DNA from: DATBJG01 sp963790545
GTDB lineage: Bacteria > Acidobacteriota > Vicinamibacteria > Vicinamibacterales > JAMQPK01
Length of the DNA stretch: 64,000 nt
Assembly (NCBI GenBank): GCA_963790545.1
Contig: CAWBPA010000023.1
Location: 183,681 to 247,680, forward strand
Reading direction: 5' to 3'
The notes beneath the pieces were generated by a model, which saw nothing but the letters and a program-made list of their open reading frames with translations, did not search any database and was not told the DNA's origin. This document shows positions 8,913 to 20,900 of this stretch, piece by piece. Made by a program: the position numbers and the translations under genes. The first letter of the stretch is position 1. Every line of letters begins with the position of its first letter.

Positions 8913-11900
8913 TTACGGTCGCACCTGGACCCCGATCACGGCCCAGTCTGCCGTGCCGTTCAATGTTCCGTTCAGCGGCAGCGATGTCGTGGACGGCACG
9001 GACCGGTCCACGATCGCAATTCTCACCACTTCACCTGCCGCGCCCTGCGCGGCTTCGGTCCGTTCCGAGTAGCCAGCCCCGGGTGAGTTCGTTCTGGTCC
9101 GAGTCGCCACCGCCCCAAACACGACCGCGTTGTTCTGGGTGGTGGTCACGTTGAACGAGTAGGAACTCGTATCCGAGCCACCGCTGCAAGCCCCATTGAT
9201 CCCATTCGTGTTGCCGGCGACGAGCATGGCAACCGGATTCGCTGCTGCAGCGCCCGAATAGCGCGCAACCACCATGACGGCAGTGGCGGCGGTCGATTGA
9301 AGCGTCGCCGTAACCGTTCCGGACGTCGCGTTGCCCTGGGCCCACCAGACTTCGATGCCCGTTTGCTCACGCGCGCCGCACTGTGCCGCCAGGCGAGTCC
9401 AGGTCAGGCCCATGCCGGTAACAGTGTTGACCGCTACATTGAATCGCGTTGAGACGGCGGCCAGATACAAGTGACCCGCTACGGCCGTCATGTTCGTGAC
9501 CGCGATACTGATCGAATCAGACGAGCCTCCCTCACGCACTTCCTCGAACGTCGGTGGCCCGGAGCTGGCAGCGACTCCGGTGCCGTCGAGCGAGACGAGC
9601 AAGGGATTCTCGTTGGGATCGGTGCTTGGGATCGACAAGGTCGCGCTCTTCGCCCCTTCGGTCAAGGGGCTGAAGCGCACGTCGATGATGCCCGTTGCCC
9701 CCGGCCCGAGCGTGAATCCGGATTGGCCGTTCAAGATATTGAACGCCGCCGCGTCGGTGCCTGCCAGAGTCGACGCCCCCACAACCAGGTCGCCGGTCCC
9801 AGTATTTGAGACCGTGAAGCTTCTCACCTGGCTGTTGCCGACTGAGACGTTCCCGTAGCTGTGGCTCGTGGGTGTGATGGCTATGTCTGGAGTCGTGGTC
9901 CCGACACCGCTCAACGCCACATCGATCGAACTCTCGTCTGGGTCATCGCTGGCAAGACGAAGTGTCGTGGTCTTGGTCCCACCCGATGTCGGCGTAAATC
10001 GAACATCGAGATTCCGCGTCGCTCCGGGCGCAACCGTAAAGGGCGCGCCGCCTTGCGTAATCGCAAACTGACTCGAGTCACCACCAACCAGACTCGTGCT
10101 GCTCACCTGCAGAGTTGCATTGCCGACGTTTCTAATCACAAAGGTCTCTGTCACATTGCTACCGACCGACACGTCACCGTATGCGTGCGCGGCGGGCACG
10201 CCGTCGATGTCAGGCACCGGCGCGGCCGCATGTCGCAGCTCGACCCCAATGACCGCCCAGTCCACGGTGCCGCTCAACGCTCCATTCAACGGCAGCGACG
10301 TGACCGAAGGAACGGTCCGATCGACCAGGGCGAGGCTTGCCATATCTGCAGCTGTCCCCTGTGCCATCTCGATCCGCTCCGTGTATCCAGACCCTGGGGT
10401 ATGCGTCCGGGTCCGCATGGTGACGGCCCCAACGACGACCGCGTTGCTCTCATCTGTCGTGACGTTGAAGGAATAGCTGCTGCTATCCGTCCCTCCCGTG
10501 CATTCGCCATTGACGCCATTGGTATTGCCGGCCACGAGCAGGGCTACCGGGTTCGTCGCTGCCGCGTCTGAATACCGGGCGACACTAATCGCGGCATTCC
10601 CTGGCGTGGATTCCAGCGTGGCCGTGACATTCCCGGTCGTGGCTGGCCCTTGTGCCCACCAGAGCTCGAGTCCGGTTTGATTGCGCCCGGCGCACTGCGC
10701 GGCAAGCCGCGTCCAGGTGAGACCCAAGCCGGTGACTGTGGTGACTGCGTAATACGGTTTGCTCGAGACAGCGGCAAGATACACGTTGCCAGCCACGCCC
10801 AGCGGACTCGTTGTGGTGGTGACGGTGTTGGAATTTGCTGAACCGCCCTCTCGCACTTCCTCGAACGTTGGAGATGTTGAGCCTCCGCCACCGACCGTGC
10901 CCGCACCCGTCAGCACGATGAGCAGTGGACTTTCATTGGGGTCGTTGCTCAGAATATTGAGCGTGGCTGTTTTCGGCCCCTGTGTCGAAGGGGTGAAGCG
11001 GACCTCGATGAGACCGCTCGTACCTGCCGCGAGGGTAAATCCGGATTGACCTGTCACGATGGCAAATACGGCGACATCCGCTCCCGTAAGAGAGGACGCC
11101 CCGACAACGAGGTTGCCCGTCCCGGTGTTGGAAACCGTAAAGCTCCTCGTCACGCTGGTGCCGACCGGCACATTCCCGTAGTTGTGACTCGCAGGCGCAA
11201 CGGCAATGTCGGGCGCTGTTGTCCCAACGCCGCTCAATGACACGTCAAGTGGGCTCTCATCCGGATCGTCGCTGGTCAAACGCAGCGTGGTCGCCTTGGT
11301 TCCGCCAGACGTCGGCGCAAAACGAACCGAGAGGTTGTGTGTGGCGCCAGGCGCGACCGTAAAGGGAGCACCGCCTTGAGTGATCGCAAACTGGCCGGAA
11401 TCACCACCGCTGAGGTTGGTCCCGCTCACGTGCAAGTCGTCGGTGCCGACGTTGCGGATCGCGAACGTTTGCGACGCATTCCCACCAACTGCGACGTCAC
11501 CAAATGCGTGTGCTGATGGTACGCCGTCGATATCGGGTGCTGGAGCTGTTGTGCCATGACGTAGCTCGACGCCAATCACCGCCCAGTCCACCGTTCCACT
11601 GAACGTCCCGTTCAGTTGCATTGATGTGGCCGTTGGAACTGACCGGTCGATCAGCGCGAGGCTTGCCGCGTTCGCATCGGTCCCCTGCGCCATCTCGGCC
11701 TGTTCCGTGTAGCCAGGCCCAGGCGTGTGCGAGCGTGACCGCATGGTGGCAGCGCCAAACACTACCGAGTTGCTGTCGTCCGTGGTCACGTTGAACGAAT
11801 AGTTGTCATCGTCCGCACCCGCGGAGCACTCGCCATCGACCCCGTTCGTGTTCCCGGACACCAACAAATCCACGGGCGTCGTCGACGCGACGTTCGAATA

Positions 11901-14402
11901 GCGCGCGACCGCAATCAATGCATTGCCGGGCGCCGATCCAAGCGTGGCGGTCACATTTCCAGTCGTGGCGGATCCCTGCGCCCACCAGAGTCTCGACGCC
12001 CGTCTGATTACGCCCTGCACACTGTGCCGCCAGTCGCGTCCAGGGCAGACCCAGGCCAGTCACGGTGCTGACCGGCGTAATACGGTTTGCTGGAGATAGC
12101 AGCCAGATACACATTCCGGCAACACCCAAGAAGACTCGTCGCGGTCGTCACGGTGTTCGAATTTGCCGCTCCCCCCTGCTGGACTTCCTCGAACGTCGGT
12201 CCTGTGGCCGTCCCGCCGCCTGTCGTTCCAGTCCCTGTCAACGGAATGAGAACCGGATCTTCATCAGGGTCGTTGCTCGGGATGCTCAACGTAACGCTCT
12301 TCAATCCTCCTGAGGTAGGAGCGAAGGCGACCTCAATCTGATCGCTGGCGCCGGGCGGAAGCGTGAAGCTACTGTTCCCGGTCACGATTTGAAACTGCGA
12401 CGTGTTTGGTCCCGTCAGAGTCGATGAGCCGATGGCCAGGTCATCGTTCCCAGTATTCGAGACCGTGAAGCCTTGTATGACCGTGGATCCGACGGGCCGA
12501 GCGCCGAAGTTGTAGGATGTCGGGGTCACGGCAATGTCGGGCACCGGCACGCTCCCACCCGATCCGCTGACGGTGACTTTGACGCCCACCCAGTCGATGT
12601 CGAAATCGCGCGACGTCGAGCTCGAGATGCTCACGACGCGCACTCGAAAGTTTGCGTTGCTGAAATGGCCAGGCGACCAGGTCCGGCTCCAATCGTCTGT
12701 CGCACCGCCAAGGACATAGCGATCCTCAGTCGTACCCAGCGTCGAGGTGGTTTTGGCGCTCGTCCAGCTTCCTCCGCCATTCCACGACAGAGCTGCGCAC
12801 AGCCTTGGTGATCCTGAAGTCGAATCCGCTTTCGCGTCGAGGAGCACCTCGATGCCTTCGAATCGTGGCGCCGCTGGGGATCGCGAAGTTGTAGTTGTAG
12901 AAGAGGTGCTTGTCCTTGGTGCTGCCGGTGCAGCTCGTGCTCGTCCCGCTTCCGCTGTCGGTGTCGCGAGCAAAGACGCCGTCGTCCGCATACGCGTTCG
13001 CAGGGTTGCTTTGGAAGCCGTCCTGGTCTCCGGCGCTACTGGTGATCGGTGCATTGGCCGTCGGGCTGTGAGCGCCGCCGCTCGCGCCTCCTTTAATAAT
13101 GGTGAAGGTGTCGCGGATGGTTCCATTCGACTGGAGAAAGGTCGCATCGAGCCGGTTATCGTCAATGTCCAGAATCAGCGAGCCCAACACGCTGAGAGAA
13201 TTGAACATGGCCGGATGGTCCATCGACCCATTCGAGGCGAGCTTGCCGGAGCTTCCCGCGACCGTATAGACGGTCCCTTGATGTGGGTCGGGGCCTACCG
13301 AGGGCTTTTCGTAAGCGCCGGTGCCGGTGGGGCGTCCATCCCCTGGATCGAGAATCATGCTGGGTACCAGCGTGCCGGACGTCCCGTAATGCCCATCGAT
13401 CAGGAAGGACCGTTCATAGGAGTGACTATGTCCGGTCAGGACGAGATCGACCCCGAAGTCTTCGAGGATCGGCAGCAGGTTCTGCCGCATCTGGCTGGAT
13501 ATCCCTTCCGAATCCGAGTCGTGTGAGCCCTTGCTATAAGGGGGGTGGTGCCAGTAGGCAATAATCCAGTCCTGATGCGTTGCGAGCAAATCGTCACGAA
13601 GCCATTCTGCCATCGCGCCCGTGGGGGTTCGCGGGGAGTCGAACGAGTCCAGCACGACGAAATGGATGTTTCCGTAATCGTACGAATAATAGGCTTCCGT
13701 CCCGGACGGCACACCACCGGATTCGGCGTTCCTCGGCAACGAAAACATGTTGTAGTAGGGACCAGTCTGTGTGCTGGAGCTGGACGAAGCCCCGTCGTGA
13801 TTGCCCAGGGACGGCCAAAGCACGGACTTGCGCAACATTTCCGGATACATGTTGAACACGCCCGCCTGATATTCGACGTCGGTCCCGCTCTCGTAGGCAT
13901 TGTCGCCCAACATCAGCCACAAATCGGTGTGACGGGTTCCTGTGAATTGGTAATAGGAATCTCGAACGGCCCGGGCATTTGCGGTTCCTGAACCGGAATC
14001 TCCCAACACCCAGATCCGAGTGGCTTTGGAATTGCCAACTTGTGGAGAGGTGACAAAGAAGTGGTTCGCGTCGTTGCCCGCCAATATCAGCGTGGTGGTG
14101 CCGACGGCGTAGTAGTAGCGCGTGTTGGGGGAGAGGCCGGTCAGTATGATTTCGTGTTCCGTTTTCAGCGTCGCGTTGACGGATAACCAGCTCAGGCACC
14201 CTGTCTTCCCTTGGCAAAGGCCGTAGCTCACCTGGCTGTTGGTGGCCACATCGGTGCGCCATCGCACCACGATTCTGTTGTGGGATCCCATCTGAAGGTA
14301 GGGGCCTCGCGTCACGACTGCGGCTTCGGCCGTCGTTGCGGCAGCGAGCACGAAGGCGACGATGACCAAGAAGGTCGAACACGTCCGATTCCACCCGGTC
14401 AT
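8913..14402 (-). CDS. Giant secreted protein A1: purple-acid-phosphatase-like metallophosphoesterase plus 5 ASH domains and 3 unknown modules, frameshifted
   Basis: Reconstructed length is about 1830 residues. The start ATG 14402 has GAGGAGG six bases upstream. A signal peptide (about 1-27) is followed by a Fn3-like N-terminal domain ('RGPYLQMGS', 'VVRWRTD'). The calcineurin-type phosphoesterase shows a complete metal-site set: GDSG 134-137, GDNA 166-169, GNHD 200-203, HHPPY 285-289, GHSHSYE 324-330. A ~165-residue beta domain ('AIPSGATIRGIEVLLDA', 'FDIDWVGVKV') comes next. Choice-of-anchor-D domains then alternate with the module bearing 'YLAAVS', 'LWWAQG', 'GNTNGV', 'DWAVIG', and the protein ends in that module. 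Frame changes occur at about 12858 and, as a cluster, between about 12000 and 12110. No PEP-CTERM or LPXTG-like tail is present. Probably extracellular; the substrate is unknown. Confidence 0.8.
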
Positions 14403-14429
14403 CGAAGCCTCCTCATAGTCGTTCCGGAC

Positions 14430-14921
14430 CTAACGCCGAAGTTGCAACAGCGCGCCTTTCGGGCACGCTTCGAGATCTGGGGTAGCCCTGGTGCGACGGT
14501 GACGCTCCGGAGGCGCGTCGATTGTGGCGATGGCCTGTCCGTACGCGGCGCAGGCCGCCACGATCGTTCCGGCCTTTTCCGGAATCTCCCCTTGGCGACC
14601 GAGCCAGACTTCGGGCCGGCTCGATTGACGAGTGGCCGACGCCAAGCGGAAAAGCGGAGGCCCGCTGCGAGGCGCGGCGATCAGGTGTGCGCGCTCGAGG
14701 TCGTGGTCGGGCCTGGGCCGACTGAGTTGCGCGATCGCTTGGGCATAGTCGGCACTGCTGGCGTTGTTCTGCCCGAGCGTGGCAATTGGTCCATGAGCAG
14801 CCGCAGGTGCGGACACCAGCAACGCATACGACACCATGAACACCACAGCGTTGCCGAAAGCTCGTCCGACCTTGGTGCGGGCTGGCAACCGAGTCCTCAC
14901 TTTCTCCAGAGTGCTTTGCAA
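14430..14921 (-). pseudogene. Shrunken remnant of the TPR protein encoded at 41315-42220
   Basis: This 163-residue ORF keeps a signal peptide ('LLVSAPAAAHGPIATL') and fragments that align with the intact TPR protein: 'DYAQAIAQLSRPRPDHDLERAH' matches 'DYSQAIEYLAQLG..PDYYLERAY', and the tail 'RQGEIPEKAGTIVAACAAYGQA' matches 'RLGEILELAGRTDAARAAYEEA'. About 140 residues are missing, including the first TPRs. A GTG at 14900 matches the GTG start of the intact copy. It sits in the same place, just upstream of a type A phosphoesterase gene and 28 bases from it. It may still be translated as a short secreted protein; I think it is decayed. Confidence 0.6.
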
Positions 14922-14930
14922 AATCGTACA

Positions 14931-14988
14931 TAGCGCAGGTCTTTAGACCTGCCAGCGCCTCAAAGCAGGCCTAAAGGCCTGCGCTACG
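14931..14988. repeat. Nested palindromic element (TAGCGCAGGCCT type)
   Basis: Outer arms TAGCGCAGG and CCTGCGCTA enclose two smaller hairpins, GCAGGTCTTTAGACCTGC and GCAGGCCTAAAGGCCTGC. It lies between the stop of the giant gene at 14999 and the TPR remnant. It looks like a REP-type mobile palindrome; it could also end transcription of the giant gene. Confidence 0.7.
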
Positions 14989-14998
14989 TACTGCGTAC

Positions 14999-17900
14999 CT
15001 ACGGCCGCAGCTGAACGCCGATGACCGCCCAGTCCACGGCGCCGCTCAACGTTCCGTTCAGCGGCAACGACGTGGGCGTCGAAACTGCCCGGTCGACGAG
15101 CGCGATGGACACCATGTTTGCGCCGGTGCTCTGGGTCATTTCGGCGCGTTCCGTGTAACCGGCTCCCGGCGTATTCGTCTGGGTGCGCATGGCCACGACG
15201 CCAAACACCAGCGCGTTCGCCTGGTTAGTCGTCGCGTTAAAGGAGTAGCCGGCGCTGTCAACGCCATTCGCGCACGCGCCGCTTGTTCCGTTTGTGTTAC
15301 CGGTCACGAGCGGTGCCACCGGCGTTGTGGTCGACACGCCCGAGTACCGCGCGACGGCAATCAGCGCGTTGGCAGGCGCCGACTCCAGGGTCGCCGTCAC
15401 CATTCCGGTCGTGGCGGTTCCCTGTGCCCACCAGAGCTCGAGCCCCGTCTGATTGCGCCCGGCGCACTGCGCGCCCAGGCGCGCCCAGGTCAATCCCAGG
15501 CCCGTGACCGCAGTGACCTGGCGGTGCGTTTTTGCAGAAACAGCAGCCAGGTACAGAGTGCCCCGTCACGCCCGTCACAGCTGTAGCCGTCGAGACCGTG
15601 CTCAGGTTTGCCGAACCGCCTTGTCGCACGTCCACGAACGCAGGTGGCGTAGCTGGGCCGCCGGTTCCTGAGAGGTTGATGACGACCGGATTTTCATCCG
15701 GGTCGTTACTTGGGATGGTCAACACCGCGCTCTTTGCCGCCTGCGTCGTCGGGCTGAAACGCACTTGGATGGTGCTCGTGGCGCCCGGCGCGACCGTAAA
15801 CCCGGCTTGACCGCTCACGAAGGCAAATTCGCTGACGTTCGGCCCGGTCAGGGTTGACGCGCCCACGATCAGGTCGCCCGTCCCGGTGTTCGAGACCGTA
15901 AAGCTCTGCGTGACGCTCGAGCCGACGCCCTGAGTTCCGTAGTTGTGGCTGGCTGGCGTGACGGCGATGTCGGGCACGAGGACGGTTCCCGTTCCGCTCA
16001 GGGCCACATCCACGATCGGCTCGTCCTGGTCGTCGCTCGTCAGCCGCAGCGTCGTCGCTTTGGGTCCTGTCGAGGCGGGTGTGAAGCCGACGACGAGGTT
16101 GTGTGTGGCGCCCGGCGCAACAGTGAAGGGCGCGCCTCCGGAGGTAATGGCAAACTGAACGGAGTCGCCCCCAACCAGAGTGGCACTCCCGACTTGCAGA
16201 TCAGCACTGCCTGTATTTCGGATGGCGAACGTCCGGGAGGACGTGGTGTCGATGACAACCAGGCCGTAACTGTGCGCCGTTGGGACGACGTCGATTTCTG
16301 GCGCCGTCGTTGCGGTGCCGCTCAGTGCGACATCGATCGGGCTCTCGTCCGGATCGTTGCTCGTGAGGCGCAGGGTTGTGGCCTTGGGTCCGCCTGAAAT
16401 CGGTGAGAAGCGAACATCGAGGTTGCGAGTGGCTCCCGACGCGAGCGTAAAGGATCCGCCGCCAGCGGTAATGGCAAACTCGGCGGCCTGGCCGCCGACC
16501 AGACTGGTTGCCGTCACCTGCAGATCCACACCACCTGTGTTGGTGACGACAAACGTCCGGAGGGCATTCGAGCCAACCAGGACTCCGCCGTAGTTGTGCG
16601 GGTTCGGTGCGACGTCAATGTCAGGAGGTGTGTTCCCTGTGCCACTCAACGATACGTTAAGTGGGTTCTCGTCGCTGTCGTTGCTGACCAGCTGCAACGT
16701 CGTGCTCTTCGGCCCTGTGGATGTCGGCGCAAACCGGACGTCGATGTTGTGCGTTGCACCGGGCGCGACCGTAAAGGCTCCGCCTCCGAGCGTGATAGCA
16801 AACTCGCCGGACTGGCCACCGACCAGGGTTGTGCTGGTGACCTGCAGTTCCGCGTTGCCGATGTTCCTGATGGCAAACGTCTGAGTTGCCGTCGCGCCAA
16901 TCAACGTCGTGCCGTAGTTGTGTGAGGCCGGGACGACGTCAATCTCGGGCGCCGTGGTTCCTGTGCCGCTGAGGGCGACATCGAGTGGGCTCTCGTCCGC
17001 ATCCGTGCTCGTCAGACGCAGGGTCGTGGACTTGAGCCCACCAGACGTGGGTGTAAATCGAACGTCGAGATTACGTGTAGCTCCAGGTCCGAGCGTAAAG
17101 GGCGCGCCGCCCTGGGTGATAGCAAACTGGCCCGCATCACCGCCCGTCAGCGTCGAGGCACTGACCTGGAGATCGGCTCCACCAAGGTTGCGGATCGTGA
17201 CCGTGCGAGTGGCATTCGTCCCAATCAGCACGTCACCGTAGCTTTGGGAAGCAGGGGAGACGTCAATTTCTGGCGGCGTGATTCCGGTGCCGCTCAACGA
17301 CACGTCAAACGGACTTTCGTCCGGATCGTCGCTGGTCAGGCGCAGGGTGGTGGCCTTGGGCCCGGCGGATGTGGGTGAAAACTGAACGTCAAGGTTATGG
17401 GTCGCGCCAGGAGCCACGGTGAAGGGGGTACTGCCACCCTGTGTGATGGCAAACTGGCCCGCGTCACCGCCGACGAGGCTGACGTCAGACACGTCGAGAT
17501 CGTCATTGCCCACGTTCCTGATGGCAAACGTTCGGATCCGTTCGCACCAATCACCACATTGCCGTAGGCGTGCGATGGCGGGCACGCCGTCGATGTCAGA
17601 CATCGGCACGCTCGTGCCGTACCGCAGTTCGACGCCGATGAGGGCCCAGTCTTGTGCGCCGCTCAGCGTTCCGTTCAAGGGCAGCGACGTCACCGTCGGG
17701 ACCAGCCGATCGGTGAAGACGATCGTTACCGCATCCCCGCCACTGCCTTGTAGAAGTTCGGCCCGTTCGGTATAGCCTGAGCCCGGCGTATGCGTCCGGT
17801 TCCGCAGCACCACCACACCCAACACGACGGAGTTGGTCTGCGTCGTCGTCACGTTGAACGAGTAGGCGGCGGTGTCGGTGCCGTTCGCACAAGCGCCGTT

Positions 17901-20900
17901 GACGCCGTTCGTATTGCCAGAGACGAGCAACGCCACAGGACTTGTCGGTGACACATTCGAATATCGCGCGACTGCAATTGATGCGGTGTTTGGTGCCGTC
18001 GACAGTGTCGCCGTGACCGTGCCGGTTGTCGCGGCTCCCTGCGCCCACCAGAGATCGAAGCCAACCTGACTGCGTCCACCGCACCGGTTCGCCACACGAG
18101 TCCACGTCAAACCAAGGCCCGTGACCGTGCTGGACGTGATGTACGATCGCGTGCCAACAGCGGCCAGATACAAGTGGCCGGTGACGCCCAACACGCTCGT
18201 GGCGGTCGTGACGCTCGTAGAACCCGCCGAACCTCCCTGTTGCACTTCCTCGAATGTGGGTGGCGCGGCAGGACCGCCAACACCGTTCAGCGGAATGAGG
18301 ACTGGATTCTCATCCGGGTCGTTGCTCGGGACTGTCAGCGTGGCGTTCTTGATCCCCTCCGACGCCGGGGCGAATCGCACGTCGATGATCTGACTGGCAC
18401 CTGGCGCGATCGTGAAGCCGGCTTGCCCGTTCATGATGGTGAAGGCGCCCGCGTTCGGTCCGGTCATGGTCAACTGACCCACGACGACGTCACCATCGCC
18501 CGTGTTCGAGAACGTGAAGCTCTGCATCACGCCGGTGCCAACGGGCTGAGTCCCGTAGCTGTGGCTCGTTGGTGTGACGGCAATATCTGGGATCAGAATC
18601 GTTCCGGTGCCACTCAATGCGAGACCGACACTCGCTTCGTTCTCGTCGTCGCTCGCGAGCTCCAGCGTCGTGGTCTTGGGTCCGACTGACGTCGGAGCAA
18701 ACCGAACGACGACACTGTGCGTCGCGCCTGGCGACACCGTGAAAGGTGCGCCGCCCGACGTGATGGCAAACTCGCCCGCGTCACCGCCAACCAGGTTTGA
18801 GGCGATGACGTGGAGATCGGCACTGCCCACGTTGCTGACGGTGAACGTTCGAGACGCCGTTGCGGTGACGATGACGACCAGCCCGTAGTTGTGCGCCGCG
18901 GGATCGACCTGAATCTCGGGCGCCGTGGTGGCCGTTCCGCTCACAGCCACATCGAGAGGGCTCTCGTCGGGGTCGTTGCTCGTCAGCCGCAGCGTCGTGG
19001 TTTTGATGCCACCGGACGTCGGCGCAAAGCGGACGTCGAGGTTGCGGGTGGCGCCAGCTGCGAGCGTAAAGGACCCGCCCCCGAGCGTGATTGCAAACTG
19101 CCCGAGGTCACCGCCGACAAGGCTCGTGCCGGTCACCTGGAGATCGGCGCCGCCCAGATTCGTGATGACGAACGTTCGGGTTGCCGTCGTGCCGACCAGC
19201 ACGTCACCGTAGTCGTACGGACTCGGTGCCACGTCTATCTCCGGCGGCATGATCCCGGTGCCGTTGAGGGCGACGTCGAACGTGCCCTCATCCTGATCGT
19301 TGGTCGTCAGGCGCAGGGTGGCCGTCTTGGGCCCGGCTGACGTCGGCGCAAAGCGGACGTCGACGTTGTGCGTGGCACCCGGCGCGACCGTAAACGGCCC
19401 GCCGCCGAGCGTGATGCCAAACTGGGTCGCGTCGGCACCGACTACACTGGTCGCAGTGACCAGCAGGTCTGCGCTGCCGATATTCCTGATAGCGAATGTT
19501 CGTGACCCGTTGGCGCCTACCCAGATCACACCGTAGTTGTGTGAGGTCGGCACGACGTCGAGCTCCGGTGCCGTCGTCCCCGTGCCACTAAGCGCCACGT
19601 CGAAAAGACTCTCGTCGGGGTCATTGCTCGTCAGGCGCAGCGTCGTGGCCTTGGCCCCAGACGTGGTCGGCGCAAAGCGGACTTCGAGATTGCGTGTGGC
19701 GCCGGCGGCCAGCGTGAACGGCGCTCCGCCTGACGTGATCGCAAACTCAGCAGCCTGACCGCCTACCAAACTGCTGGCGGTGACTTGGAGATCCGCGTCG
19801 CCAAGATTCGTGATCACGAACGTGCGAGAGGTATTCGTCGTGATGAGCACATCGCCGTAGTTGTGTGTGCCCGGCGTAGAGGCAATATCTGGCGGGGTGA
19901 TCCCGGTGCCCGACAGTGAGACATCGAAGGTGGCCTCGTTCTCGTCGTTGCTCGCCAGCCTCAGCGCTGCGGTCTTGGGTCCGACAGACGTCGGGACGAA
20001 GCGAACGTCTACGTTGTGCGTTGCGCCGGGCACGAGCGTGAATGCGCCTCCGCCAGACGTGACGGCAAACTCACCTGCGTCGACGCCGACGAGGCTGGTC
20101 GCGGTGACCTGCAGATCGGCACTGCCAATATTCCTAATCGCAAACGTCCGCGAGGCGTTCTGGCCGAGCCAGATGACACCGTAGTTGTTTGCAGCAGGCA
20201 CGACGTCAATCTCGGGCGCGACAACCGCGTTGCCGGTGAGGGCGACATCAATCGAGCTCTCATCCGGGTCGTCTGTCGTCAGCTGAAGCGTCGTGGACTT
20301 GGCACCGCCCGACGTCGGCGCAAAACGAAGATCGAGATGGTGGGTGGCACCTGGCGCGACGGTGAAAGGCGCGCCACCGTTTGTGATGGCAAATTCTCCG
20401 GCCTCACCACTGACCAGCGTGCTGGCGCTCACCTGCAGATTCGCGCCGCCAAAATTCCGAATGGCGAACGTCCGGGACGCCGTTGCTCCGACAAACACGT
20501 CGCCGTAGTCGTGCGCTGGATTCGGATCGACGTCGATGTCGGCGATCGGCGCACCTGTATTGGGTCTCACCTGGACGCCAATCACGGCCCAGTCGGTCGT
20601 GAGGTCCAGCGTGCCGTTCAATAGCAGGGACGTGGGCGTGGGCACTGCCCGTTCCACGAGCGCGAGTCCGGCTCTGCTGGTACCGGTGCCCTGTCCAACT
20701 TCGGCCCGTTCGATATAGCCCGCACCAGGCGTGTGTATCCGTTGGCGCAGGGCAACCGCGCCAATCACCAGCGACTGGTTGGATGTCGTGGTCGGGTTGA
20801 ACGAGTAAGCCGCGCTGTTCGTCCCTCCGGAGCACGCGCCATTGACGCCATTGATGTTTCCTCTGACGAGAGGGGCGACCGGGCTCGTCGATGCGACGCC

